From NCBI GenBank assembly GCA_963839285.1, contig CAWIUN010000005.1, positions 1-64,000 of the forward strand: DNA of 64,000 nucleotides. Reading direction: 5' to 3'. Source of the DNA: DASSSQ01 sp963839285. GTDB taxonomy: Bacteria > Actinomycetota > Thermoleophilia > Gaiellales > Gaiellaceae. The translations under genes were made by a program, and so were the position numbers. Of this stretch, positions 38,286 to 46,848 are shown piece by piece (within the stretch, counting starts at the first letter, position 1; every line of letters starts with the position of its first letter). The notes under the pieces were generated by a model. That model had not been told where the DNA came from. It worked only from the letters and a program-made list of their open reading frames with translations, and made no database searches.

Positions 38286-39287
38286 CTAGGCGCCGAGGGT
38301 CGCGACCATGACGGCCTTGATGGTGTGGACGCGGTTCTCGGCCTCGTCCCAGACCACGGAGGCGTCGGACTCGAAGACGTCGTCGGTGACCTCCATCGCG
38401 TCGAGGCCGAACGTCTCCTTGATCTCCTTGCCGATCGTCGTCTCCGCGTTGTGGAACGACGGCAGGCAGTGGAGGAACTTCGTCGCCGGGTTGCCGGTCT
38501 TGCGCAGCACCTCGGCGTTGACCTGGTACGGCTTCAGGAGCATGATCCGCTCCTCCCAGACCTCGGCGGCCTCGCCCATCGAGACCCAGACGTCGGTGGC
38601 GAGGAAGTCGCAGCCGGCGACGCCCTCGTCGACGTCCTCGGTCAGCACGATCTCGGCGCCGGTCTGCTGCGCGATCTCCTGCGCCTGCGCGACCAGGTCG
38701 GGGAAGGGGAAGAGCACCTTCGGCGCGACGATCCGCAGCTTCATGCCGAGCTTGGCGGCGCCGACGAGGTACGAGTTGCCCATGTTGAAGCGGGCGTCGC
38801 CCAGGTAGGCGAAGGTCAGCTCGTTGGCGGGCCTGCCGCTCGTCTCGACCATCGTCATCACGTCGGCGAGCAGCTGCGTCGGGTGGAACTCGTTCGTGAG
38901 CCCGTTCCAGACGGGGACGCCGGCGTGGGCGGCCAGCTCCTCGACGATCTCCTGGCCGAAGCCGCGGTACTCGATCCCGTCGTACATGCGGCCGAGCACG
39001 CGGGCCGTGTCCTTGAGCGTCTCCTTCTTGCCCATCTGCGAGCCGCTCGGGCCGAGGTAGGTGACGTGGGCGCCCTGGTCGTAGGCGGCGACCTCGAACG
39101 CGCAGCGCGTCCGGGTCGAGTCCTTCTCGAAGATCAGGGCGATGTTCTTGCCGCGCAGGCGCTGCTGCTCGATGCCGGCGTATTTCGCCTTCTTGAGATC
39201 GATCGACAGATCGATCAGGAATTTCAGCTCCTGCGACGTGAAGTCGAGCTCCTTGAGGAAGCTCCGATTCGCCAGATTGAATGCCAT
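38286..39287 (-). CDS. arcB: Ornithine carbamoyltransferase, catabolic (ArcB-like)
   Basis: 333 aa, intact. The carbamoyl-phosphate site is KDSTRTRCAFEVA (STRTR at 57-61), with HPTQ at 135-138, DVWVSMGE and FLHCLPSFHN (catalytic Cys). Length and the DVWVSMGE/HCLPSFH pattern match catabolic OTCs that split citrulline with phosphate. A putrescine- or other ureido-specific relative cannot be excluded. The gene heads the operon; its leader carries the bipartite ATACTC/CGATCAG element. Confidence 0.94.
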   Translation of the reverse strand: MAFNLANRSFLKELDFTSQELKFLIDLSIDLKKAKYAGIEQQRLRGKNIALIFEKDSTRTRCAFEVAAYDQGAHVTYLGPSGSQMGKKETLKDTARVLGRMYDGIEYRGFGQEIVEELAAHAGVPVWNGLTNEFHPTQLLADVMTMVETSGRPANELTFAYLGDARFNMGNSYLVGAAKLGMKLRIVAPKVLFPFPDLVAQAQEIAQQTGAEIVLTEDVDEGVAGCDFLATDVWVSMGEAAEVWEERIMLLKPYQVNAEVLRKTGNPATKFLHCLPSFHNAETTIGKEIKETFGLDAMEVTDDVFESDASVVWDEAENRVHTIKAVMVATLGA

Positions 39288-39352
39288 CTCTTTCCGTCTC
39301 GTTTCTCGTAGTTCGCGGCCGGGCGCAAGGGCTCACCGGTCGCCGACGGGTC

Positions 39353-39394
39353 GAGTATCACCTCACCCAGGAGGGTCAACCTGATCGCGCTTGC
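39353..39394 (-). promoter_or_regulatory. Bipartite promoter element of the arcB operon
   Basis: On the minus strand: GCAAGCGCGATCAGG, 21 nt, then ATACTC; the ATG is 66 nt further. The same two boxes with the same 21-nt spacing recur at 42.4 and 44.0 kb. ATACT plausibly is the -10, and CGATCAG an activator or sigma contact upstream of it. Confidence 0.65.
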
Positions 39395-39439
39395 GCTCTT
39401 CGAGGCTTACGATCCGGGCAGCGTGGCAGACTGCGTCTG

Positions 39440-39994
39440 ATGGCCTCGGAGGCCCCCGATCTGCTCGGCCCGTTGCGGGGTTGGCGGGCCTGGACCGTCC
39501 GGCGGACGGACGAGGGCTGGCGGCTCGCCTCGATCCACTACCGCGAGCTCTGGCCGGCCGGAAGCGAGCTCGAGGCCTGGTGCTTCCGGAGCACGCACCT
39601 CGCGGCCGCGCAGGGGATCGGGCACGAGCGGCACCTCGCGCCGGTCGCCGGCTGCCACTGCGGCATCTACGGCGCGGGCGACCCCGGGCACGCGGCCGAG
39701 TACCTGATCCCCGCGCACGCCGGCTGGGAGACGATGTACACCGCCTCCACCTACGTGCACCGCGTGCTCGGGCAGATCGACCTCTGGGGCCGGACGGTCG
39801 AGTGCGAGCACGGCTACCGCGCCTCCTACGGCTACCCGGCGCAGCTCTGGGTGCCGACACGCCGCCCCGACGGCGCCGAGCTCGACGTCGGCGCGATCGC
39901 GCTCGACCTGCTCGACTACGGCGTGCCGGTCGACCTCGTCGACGCCGGGCCCCGCGAGGAGATCCTCGACCGCGTCGCCGCGGTCAGCTCCTGA
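39440..39994 (+). CDS. Unknown protein, paralogue of the 32.2-32.8 kb gene
   Basis: 184 aa, soluble. It begins MASEAPDLLGPLRGWRAWTV; it contains CHCGIYGAG (about 73-81), a Tyr/Trp-rich middle, GQIDLWGRTVECEHGYRASY and IALDLLDYGVPVDLVDA. It aligns over its whole length with the frameshifted protein at 32232-32800. Two copies bracket the arginine operon in opposite directions. No catalytic motif is recognised; the Cys pair may bind metal. Its 3' end overlaps the convergent HNH gene by 11 bp. Confidence 0.82.
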   Translation: MASEAPDLLGPLRGWRAWTVRRTDEGWRLASIHYRELWPAGSELEAWCFRSTHLAAAQGIGHERHLAPVAGCHCGIYGAGDPGHAAEYLIPAHAGWETMYTASTYVHRVLGQIDLWGRTVECEHGYRASYGYPAQLWVPTRRPDGAELDVGAIALDLLDYGVPVDLVDAGPREEILDRVAAVSS

Positions 39995-40734
39995 GCAGGT
40001 AGTAGTCGCCTCCGAAGACGAGGCCGACCCACTCGATCTTGCCCTTCTTGAGCACGAGCGCGAGCTGCGAGCGGATGCCGCGGATCCCCTCGGCCGGCGG
40101 AGCCTCGCGGCTCGGGACGACGTGGCAGGTTCGGCAGAGGGTCGACCCAGGCGTCGCGCTTGTCTTCCAGGGCGCGTCCGGGTCGACCCGGTGCACGTGG
40201 ATGTCGCGGTCGGCGCCGCAGCGCGTGCACTTCCAGTCGTCGCGGTCGAAGACGCGCCGCCGGCGCCGCTGCCAGGGCTTCAGCCGCTTGCGGCCGAGCC
40301 GCCGCAGCGTCCGCCGGCGCGGCTCGGCGTCCCGCTCGTCCTCGCAGAGGCAGCGCTCGGAGCCGTTCCGTCCCGTCGTGCACGAGCTCGTCGGGCTGGA
40401 CGAAGAGCGGCATCGTCGACCTCCGGCAGCCCGCGCTGCCGCGCTGGTAGTTGAGCATGTGCAGGACGAGGTCGAAGTCGTGCTTGACGTCCGGCAGCAC
40501 GAGGTCCTCGGTGGAAGGTCTGCGACGCCCGCGTCGGTCTCGACCCGCACCGTGCGGGCGACGACCCGCAGGCGCCGCCAGAAGGGCCGGAACTCGAGCG
40601 CGTCGAGCAGCTGCTCGAGCTCGTCCAGGTGCGGGCCGGAGCTCCTCGTCCTTGCGGAGCCGGCGCTCGACCTTCCGCCGGACGTGGCGGTGGACGTCGT
40701 CGAGCTCGTCGACGTGCGCGTTCAGACCGATCAT
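39984..40734 (-). CDS. HNH-endonuclease-like protein (frameshifted)
   Basis: About 247 aa when two or three base shifts (about 40,640, 40,510 and 40,370) are bridged. The N-terminus is MIGLNAHVDELDDVHRHVRR (ribosome site GGAGGAAGG). The middle includes LPDVKHDFDLVLHMLNYQRG. The end is a classic HNH core: FDRDDWKCTRCGADRD, then HVHRVDP and LCRTCH, with four Cys (CxxC pairs) for structural zinc. No restriction-modification, phage or homing context is seen. Confidence 0.72.
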
Positions 40735-40807
40735 CGCGCTCCACCACCTTCCTCCGCCGAGGCCCCGGGGACCTGCTCGTCCCCGGGGCCGTTGCTTCCG
40801 TCCCGGC

Positions 40808-42384
40808 CTAGGCCGGGCTGAGGCCGACGCGCGCCCCGCCGGGCACCGGCGGCGTGTAGCCCTTCAGGTCGTCGCCGAGGACGACGTCCTCCTCCGGCGG
40901 GACGTAGTCGACGATGCCGTGCAGCACCTCGCCCGAGTAGCGCTTCTGCGTCAGCTCCGCCACCGTCACGAAGACGATCAGGCCGATCACCGGCGGGATC
41001 ATCGTCTCGATGCCCGCCCATTCCGCGGGCGTCGCCCAGAAGCCGATCAGGCGGCAGCACCGAGCCGACGATCATCGTCGACAGCGCCGCGGGCGTGTTC
41101 GCCTTCTTCCAGAACAGCCCGAGCACGAGCGGGACGAGCGCGCCCGCGAGGACGATGTCGAACGCGAGCACCAGGTACGTCCCGGGCTGCGGTTTCAGCC
41201 AGGCGAGCACGAAGCCGCCGCCGACGACCGGGACCAGCATCAGGCGCACGAGCCGCAGGAGCTTCTGGTTGCCCATGTGCTCCTTCTTCAGCAGCTCGCC
41301 CATGATGTCGCGCTGGACCAGGTTCCGGGAGAGCACCGCCGAGATCGCGAGGATGCCGCCGTTCGCGGTCGACATCGCCGCCCCGAGCACCCCGGCGCAC
41401 ATCAGCACGCCGATCCAGGTCGGAACGTGGTTGATCGCGATGTCCGGATAGACGAGGTACGGGTCGCTCGCGTTCGGGATCAGCGTCAGCGCGAAGATGC
41501 CGACGAACGCGGTCGGGACGACCGTGATCAGCGTCACCGCCGCGCCCCAGTAGGCGCCGCGGGCGGCCGTCCGGCCGTCGCGGGCCGAGAAGACCCGCTC
41601 CATGAAGTCGAGCGCGACGAGGTCGCCGATCCCGAGCGAGATGATCGTCGCCCAGTTCAGCAGCGCCCCGTTGGAGCGGTCGGTCAGGCCGGAGAGGTCG
41701 AGGTAGCCGTCGGGGGTGTTGGCCATGAAGTCGTGCCAGCTGAAGCCCGAGAAGCCGCCGGCGAAGTAGATGAACATCGCCCAGAAGCCGATCACGGCCA
41801 GGTAGATCTGGAAGATGTCGGTGTAGGCGCACGAGAAGAGGCCGCCGAACGCCGTGTACGTGAGCACGATCGCGGCGGCGATCAGCATCGCACCGACGAA
41901 CGAGACGCCCAGCACCTCCTTGAGGATGAAGCCGCTCGCGGCGAAGTTGCCGGCGACGAGGACGACGAAGCTGATGATCATCAGGATGCCGGAGAGCCCC
42001 TCGACCGAGGCGCCGTAGCGCCGGTAGTAGAAGTCCGGGAGCGTCAGCATCGAGAGCTTGTTCAGCCGCTTGCCGAAGATCAGGCCCGTCAGGAGCAGGC
42101 AGATCACGAGCCCGAGCGGGATCGTGGCGCCGGCCCAGAAGCCGTAGTCGTAGACGGCGGCCGCGTTGCCGAGCGACGAGTTGCCGTCGATCGCCTGGGC
42201 GGAGAGCATCGTGCCGACCAGGAGGAACGGCAGGCTCCTCCCCGCGACGATGTAGCGGCGGCTGCTGCCCTTGCACGAAGCGAACCGAGAAGATGCCGAT
42301 CGCGAGCGTGAACATCAGGAAGATCACCACCCCCGCGATCAGCCCGGGGCTCGCAGCGGCGACCAGTGGTTGGACTCCAGTCAT
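40808..42384 (-). CDS. Sodium:solute symporter, SSS family (frameshifted)
   Basis: About 525 aa with 12-13 helices, interrupted near 42,275 and 41,050 by single-base shifts. Typical blocks are WAGATIPLGLVICLLLTGLIF, LPDFYYRRYGASVEGLSGIL, TYTAFGGLFSCAYTDIFQIY (SSS signature), GVLGAAMSTANGGILAISAV and the C-terminal PPVIGLIVFVTVAELTQK. It imports a solute with Na+; pantothenate, proline or an organic cation are possible. The gene has its own copy of the bipartite motif, so it is probably co-regulated with the arginine operon. Confidence 0.88.
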
Positions 42385-42396
42385 GAACGGTTCTCC

Positions 42397-43761
42397 CTAC
42401 GCAGTAGCACGTGGCCGAAGGATGAGCACGCGCCGAGTATCGGATCCCGCCGGCGCGCCGACCTGATCGCGATTGCGCGAGTTCCGCTCATTGCGGCACC
42501 GCAGCCGCCGTCGGCGCGGGCGCCGTCGGGCCCGGCGGCGTCGCGTTCGCCCTCGCTCGGCGAGCCGCAGCCGGCGCGCCAGCCACGGCTTCGTCGTCGA
42601 CTGCAGGAGCAGCGTCACGAGCACCGCGAGCCCGACCGTGGTCACGAGCTCGTCGCCGTGCGCGATCCCCTTCGAGACGAGCAGGGCCGAGACCGCGGCC
42701 GGGATCACGCCGGTCTCGCGCGTCCAGCTGAAGAAGAGCAGCTCGCCCCGGGTCCAGTGCGCGCGCCGGTCGGGCAGCAGGCAGGAGAAGACGGTCAGCG
42801 GCCGCGCGACGAAGACGAAGACGGCCAGCGTCGCCAGCGCCGGCAGGGCGTAGGAGCCGAACTGGTCGAACGGCAGGTTGACCCCGAGCGTGACGAAGAC
42901 GGCGGTGACGACCGCCTCGGTGACGAGCTCGGCGATGAACTCGAGCTCGCGGCGGCGCCCGTCGTGCATCTGCAGGCCGAGCTGGTCGAGGTTGGCGACG
43001 ATCAGGCCCGAGAGGAAGGCGCCGAGGTAGCCGCTGCCCCCGGCGGTGTCGATCGTGAAGTAGCCGACCGAGCCGACGAGGAGCACCGCGGCGACCGGCG
43101 TCTCGCGCAGGAGACCCGCCTTGTGCGTCGAGACGAGCAGCGCCAGGGCCAGCCCGAAGACGATCCCGAGCGCGGTCGAGATCGCGAGGTCGCGCGCGAA
43201 GTCCTCGAGCGGCGAGGCGAGCGAGCCGGTGCCGGAGAGCACGGCCGTCGCGACCGCGAGCGAGAAGACGGCCGCGGTCACGTCGTTGAAGGCGGACTCG
43301 GCGATGATCGTCTGCACGACCTTCGGCCTGACGCGCATCCGCTCGAGCAGCGGGATCAGGATCGCCGGGTCGGTCGCGGCCAGGACGGCGCCGATCAGCA
43401 GCCCGCTCTTGAAGGGGAGCCCGAAGGCGAGCGAGGCGGCGAAGCCGGTCACGACCCCGGTCAGGAGCACCCCGGGCAGCACCAGCAGGCCGAGCCCGAT
43501 CCAGACGCGCTTCAGCACCGAGGTCGAGAGCCCGAGGCCGCCGTAGAAGAGGATCATCGAGACGCCGAGCGTCAGCAGCACCTGGATCCCGGAGGCGCGG
43601 AGCGGCAGCTCGACGACGTCGAGGACGTGCGGGCCGACGAGCGCGCCGATCGCGATCAGGATGATCATCCGCGGCAGCTTCAGGAGCTCGGAGAGGAGCT
43701 CGGAGGCGACGCCGGCGAAGAGGACGACCGCGAGGATCCGGGTGATCTCGTGCGCGGTCAC
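42397..43761 (-). CDS. Cation:proton antiporter, CPA family (NhaP/KefB-like)
   Basis: About 395-454 aa, 12-13 helices. It has SELLKLPRMIILIAIGALVG, the ATDPAIL helix (Asp pair region) and ESAFNDVTAAVFSLAVA (the N-D ion-binding pair). The last ~60 residues are Arg-rich and do not resemble family ends; a shift near 42,540 would give a normal end at 42488. The GTG start overlaps the stop of a small coiled-coil gene (GTGA). It shares the bipartite promoter element with the arginine operon and symporter; role in Na+ or pH balance. Confidence 0.88.
   Translation of the reverse strand: MTAHEITRILAVVLFAGVASELLSELLKLPRMIILIAIGALVGPHVLDVVELPLRASGIQVLLTLGVSMILFYGGLGLSTSVLKRVWIGLGLLVLPGVLLTGVVTGFAASLAFGLPFKSGLLIGAVLAATDPAILIPLLERMRVRPKVVQTIIAESAFNDVTAAVFSLAVATAVLSGTGSLASPLEDFARDLAISTALGIVFGLALALLVSTHKAGLLRETPVAAVLLVGSVGYFTIDTAGGSGYLGAFLSGLIVANLDQLGLQMHDGRRRELEFIAELVTEAVVTAVFVTLGVNLPFDQFGSYALPALATLAVFVFVARPLTVFSCLLPDRRAHWTRGELLFFSWTRETGVIPAAVSALLVSKGIAHGDELVTTVGLAVLVTLLLQSTTKPWLARRLRLAERGRTRRRRARRRPRRRRLRCRNERNSRNRDQVGAPAGSDTRRVLILRPRATA
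42435..42476 (-). promoter_or_regulatory. Bipartite promoter element of the symporter gene
   Basis: Minus strand: GCAATCGCGATCAGG, 21 nt, ATACTC; 50 nt before the symporter ATG at 42384. Same structure as at 39.4 and 44.0 kb. Confidence 0.65.
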
Positions 43762-43937
43762 GCGCCGTGCCGCTCCCGCTGGAGCAGGACCGACCGGCGC
43801 GACGCGAAGGCGGCCTCGACGTCCTGGAAGCGCCGGTTCGCCCGGACGTACCGCCGCTCGGCGGCGTGCAGGGCCCGCTCGAAGCCGGCGAGGGCCTCCC
43901 GCTCGCGCGCCCGCGCCGCCCCGACGCGGGCCAGCAC
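43758..43937 (-). CDS. 59-aa coiled-coil-like small protein
   Basis: VLARVGAARAREREALAGFE continues as a charged helix (RALHAAERRYVRANRRFQDV) and ends LLQRERHGA. The helix has Ala/Leu/Phe at regular spacing, suggesting a coiled coil. Its TGA overlaps the antiporter GTG by 4 bp, so translation is coupled. The start GTG at 43937 follows GGGCGGAG; the frame is open further upstream but without a usual start. It has the bipartite promoter 110-150 nt upstream. Possibly an antiporter regulator (inference). Confidence 0.68.
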   Translation of the reverse strand: MLARVGAARAREREALAGFERALHAAERRYVRANRRFQDVEAAFASRRSVLLQRERHGA

Positions 43938-44046
43938 CTCCGCCCGTGCGGCGGCGGGCCGCCCGTCGGCGGGCCGCTCGTCCGGCGTGGTGGCTCGTCG
44001 GCGTGGGGCTCGACGGGTGGGCGGATCAGCTGGCGGAGCACCCGCC

Positions 44047-44088
44047 GAGTATGGGACGGCCCCCGCCGGCGGATCTGATCGGCCTTGC
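44047..44088 (-). promoter_or_regulatory. Bipartite promoter element of small-protein/antiporter pair
   Basis: Minus strand: GCAAGGCCGATCAGA, 21 nt, ATACTC. Third copy of the element found at 39.4 and 42.4 kb. It starts just after the stop of the Hsp20-like gene. Confidence 0.65.
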
Positions 44089-44091
44089 CCG

Positions 44092-44511
44092 TCAGCGTCG
44101 GTCGGGCGACGTGGGCCGCGGCGGCAGCGGCTCGCCGGGACGGTGCGCGACGCGGCCCTCCCAGAGGAACTCGCAGCGCACGGGCAGCCGGTGGGGCGGC
44201 GACCAGGCCCGACGCGCCTCGATCACGAGGCGCCCGCCGGCGAGCTCGGCGCGGAGGCTCGAGACGTCGACCTGCGAGAGCAGCGCGAAGCGGCGCTCGC
44301 GCTCCGGCTCGTCGAGCCGGCGCACGTAGAGGAGCGGCGGCGCGACCTCGACCGCGACCTGCTCGACCTCGACGCCCTCGAGGGGGATCTCGAGCCGCCA
44401 GCCGCCCTCGAGCTCGGTCAGGAGCGCCCGCGGCTCGGCCTCGTCGAGCTCGACGAAGGGCCGGCTCGGGTCGAGCGCCCGGGAGGCGGGGACAGGGCTC
44501 GGGCTGGGCAT
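44092..44511 (-). CDS. Hsp20/alpha-crystallin-like small protein
   Basis: 139 aa. The central beta-sandwich pattern GGWRLEIPLEGVEVEQVAVE, LLYVRRLDEPERERRFALLS, then VDVSSLRAELAGGRLVIEAR follows the alpha-crystallin strand order. The C-terminal extension has unusual WEGRVAHRPG and no clear I-x-I motif, so chaperone function is not certain. The ATG at 44511 is chosen; a start at 44577 would add an unstructured lead. Divergent from the AraC-DinB gene. Confidence 0.7.
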   Translation of the reverse strand: MPSPSPVPASRALDPSRPFVELDEAEPRALLTELEGGWRLEIPLEGVEVEQVAVEVAPPLLYVRRLDEPERERRFALLSQVDVSSLRAELAGGRLVIEARRAWSPPHRLPVRCEFLWEGRVAHRPGEPLPPRPTSPDRR

Positions 44512-44629
44512 GCCCCCATCGTCCGGGCCTCGAGCCGCGGCCACATCGGTAGCCCGTGTCCCGCGGAATGTGGGCAACTACCGAAGTCGCGCGCGCACCC
44601 GGTCCGCCAGAGTGGAGCCACGGCCGATG

Positions 44630-44643
44630 GCAAGGCCGATCAG
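44630..44643 (+). promoter_or_regulatory. GCAA-n3-CGATCAG half-site upstream of AraC-DinB gene
   Basis: GCAAGGCCGATCAG is identical over 14 bases to the upstream box at 44.08 kb, in plus orientation, 51 nt before the AraC-DinB ATG; CGATCAGATCG follows at once. Could be autoregulatory binding. Confidence 0.45.
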
Positions 44644-44693
44644 ACACCTCGATCAGATCGATGTCGCGCCGCCGGGCCGACGCATTCGAAGCG

Positions 44694-45681
44694 ATGACGA
44701 CGACGAGGCACCGAGCACAGAAGAAGAAGTTGGGGACGTCCCCGGAGCAGCTCCGGCGGCTCCTGGACGTCCTGATGGGCACCCTCGACGAGCCGCTGAA
44801 CGGCACGGAGATCGCCCGTCGTGCGCATCTCGGCCGCTTCTACTTCGACCACCTGGTCAAGGCGGTGCTCGGCGAGTCGCCGGCCGCGTTCCGCCGGCGG
44901 CTCCTGCTCGAGCGGGCCGCCTGCCAGCTGCTCTCCTCCGACCGCTCGGTCACCTTCGTCGCCCTCGATGCCGGCTACGGGTCGGTCGAGGCGTTCACGC
45001 ACGCCTTCAACCGCGCCTACGGCACCGCGCCGCGGGACTTCCGCTCCCGGGGCGAGACCGACCACCGATTGCCCGCGCCGAACGGGGTGCACTTCCATCC
45101 GCCGGGTGGGGGGCCCTTCCAGGCAGGCGAGAAGAGGAGACGTGCGATGGATCTCACCGACAGAATGGTCGAGCACGACAACTGGCTGACCGAGCAGCTG
45201 CTCGACGCGGCGGAGCAGCTCTCGAGCGGAGGAGCTCGACGCCCCGGTCGCCCTCAACCCGCCCAGCGCCGCGTTCGGCGAGCAGGCGCCGAGCATCCGC
45301 GCGATGCTGAACCGGCTCGTGCTCGCCAAGGAGATGTGGGCCGCGTCGATCTCGGGCCGTGACCTGCCGCCCGAGCCCGACACGACCCTCGAGGGGATGC
45401 GGCGGCGGCTGACCGCCGCGGGCGAGACCTTCTCGCGCCTCGTCTGCGACATCCGCACCCGCGACGCCTGGGACACCGCCTACGTCGACGCGATCCAGTC
45501 GCCGCCGGAGACGAACACCTTCGGCGCCGCGGTCGCGCACGTGCTCGCGTGGGACGCCGTCCGGCGCGAGATCCTCGCGGGCGCGCTGCTCGCGCACGGC
45601 GTCGACGCGGTCTCGCTCGACCCGATCACCTGGGAGCACGGCTCCCGGCCCGACGCGCGCCGGTCGCTCGCGGCCGTCTGA
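44694..45681 (+). CDS. AraC-type HTH fused to a DinB-like domain (frameshifted)
   Basis: About 328 aa with one base shift near 45,228. The N-terminal two-HTH AraC domain (about 20-115) has EIARRAHLGRFYFDHLVKAV and SVEAFTHAFNRAYGTAPRDF. The C-terminal domain starts MDLTDRMVEHDNWLTEQLLD and ends AHVLAWDAVRREILAG then DPITWEH. These three His-containing segments are the DinB/YfiT metal-site pattern. The domain order (DNA-binding first) is uncommon. A regulator whose effector domain may bind metal or a thiol. A half-site of the local motif lies upstream. Confidence 0.78.
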
Positions 45682-45688
45682 CCCGCCG

Positions 45689-46658
45689 CTAGTCGGGATG
45701 CTCGGCCGGATGGAGGCGGCCGGCCGGGCCGAGCAGGCGGAAGACGAGCCAGCCGACGAGCAGCAGGGCCGCCTCGACGATCGTGATCGCCAGCCGGTTG
45801 AGCACGATCGTCCCGAGGGCGGCGCCGCTCGGCGCGATCGCACGCAGGAGCCCGTACATCGAGGCCTCCCGGACGCCGAGCCCCGAGGGCGCGAAGACCG
45901 CGAGCACGGCGACGATCGCGCCGACCGCGGAGAGGCCGCCGAGGAAGGCGATCTCGGAGAGGCTCGGCGCCCCGCCCACCGACCGGACGAGGAAGAAGAG
46001 CGCCGTCCCGCCGACGAGCCAGGTGAAGGCGTAGTAGCCGAGCAGGAGCAGCATCGTCCGCTACGGGAGCGGCGGCGGCGGCTCGCCGCCGAAGGGCCGG
46101 AAGACGAGCCGGGCGACGCGGCCGAAGACCCGCGGGTGCAGGAGGACGGAGACGAGCACCGCGAAGGCGATCAGCGGCACGAGCTGGGCCTCGACGTCCT
46201 GGACCGCCGCCATCCCGGCCAGGAAGACGAGCACGCCGGCGACCGCCGAGAGCCCCGCCTCGAGCAGGACCGACGAGAGCACGAGCGGGGTGTCGGTGAT
46301 CCCCGCGCGACGCACGGCGACGACGCGGGCGGCCGGGCGTCCAGACCCCGCCGGGGATGTACTTGGCGAGCATCGACACCATCTCCGCCTGCAGCGCGTG
46401 CCGGTACGGGAGCCGCACGCCCCAGGCGTCGAGGATCCAGATCCAGCCGACGACGAAGAGCAGGTAGTAGGCGGCGAGCCAGAGCACGGCGAGCGCGAGG
46501 TCGAGCGGGCGGGCGTCTGCGATCCGGTCGCCCGCCTCGTCCCAGGCGCCGCGGACGAACCACGCCAGCACGAGCAGGAGCACCAGCACGAGGGCGCTCT
46601 GCACCCCCATCGCCAGCCGGCGATGCCCCTCGATCAGCTGCCGCAGCCGCGCGGTCAC
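45689..46658 (-). CDS. LPG-synthase/flippase-like (UPF0104) membrane protein (frameshifted)
   Basis: About 322 aa with eight or so helices, broken near 46,330 and 46,070 by base shifts. Blocks in order: LAVLWLAAYYLLFVVGWIWI, EMVSMLAKYIPGGVWTPGR, SSVLLEAGLSAVAGVLVFLA and FAPSGLGVREASMYGLL. The KYIPGGVW and P-G-LG-RE motifs match AglD/MprF-N-terminal type lipid flippases. GTG start at 46658 with TAGCGT 6 nt upstream (leaderless). Probably moves a glycolipid or aminoacyl-lipid across the membrane. Confidence 0.82.
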
Positions 46659-46664
46659 GGCTCC

Positions 46665-46670
46665 ACGCTA
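46665..46670 (-). promoter_or_regulatory. -10-like TAGCGT, leaderless promoter
   Basis: TAGCGT on the minus strand ends 6 nt before the GTG at 46658. Confidence 0.5.
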
Positions 46671-46848
46671 GTCGAAGCGGCGCCCGCCGTCGCGGCGACG
46701 GCCCGCCGCGCCTCGGCCTCGAACCGGTTGGCCGCGTGGCCGCTGCGCAGGTGGGAGCGGCATCACGGGCGGATGGTGCTGCAGCTGCCAGACGTGGCAC
46801 GGCCGGCGCGCGTTTTCCGGCCTCCGCGGGGCGGGCACCTGTCCGGGC

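Noticed and set aside
42397..42540. Arg-rich C-terminal tail of the cation antiporter as a functional domain
   Set aside because: It starts abruptly at a G/C run, and another frame gives a normal family end at 42488; most likely an indel.
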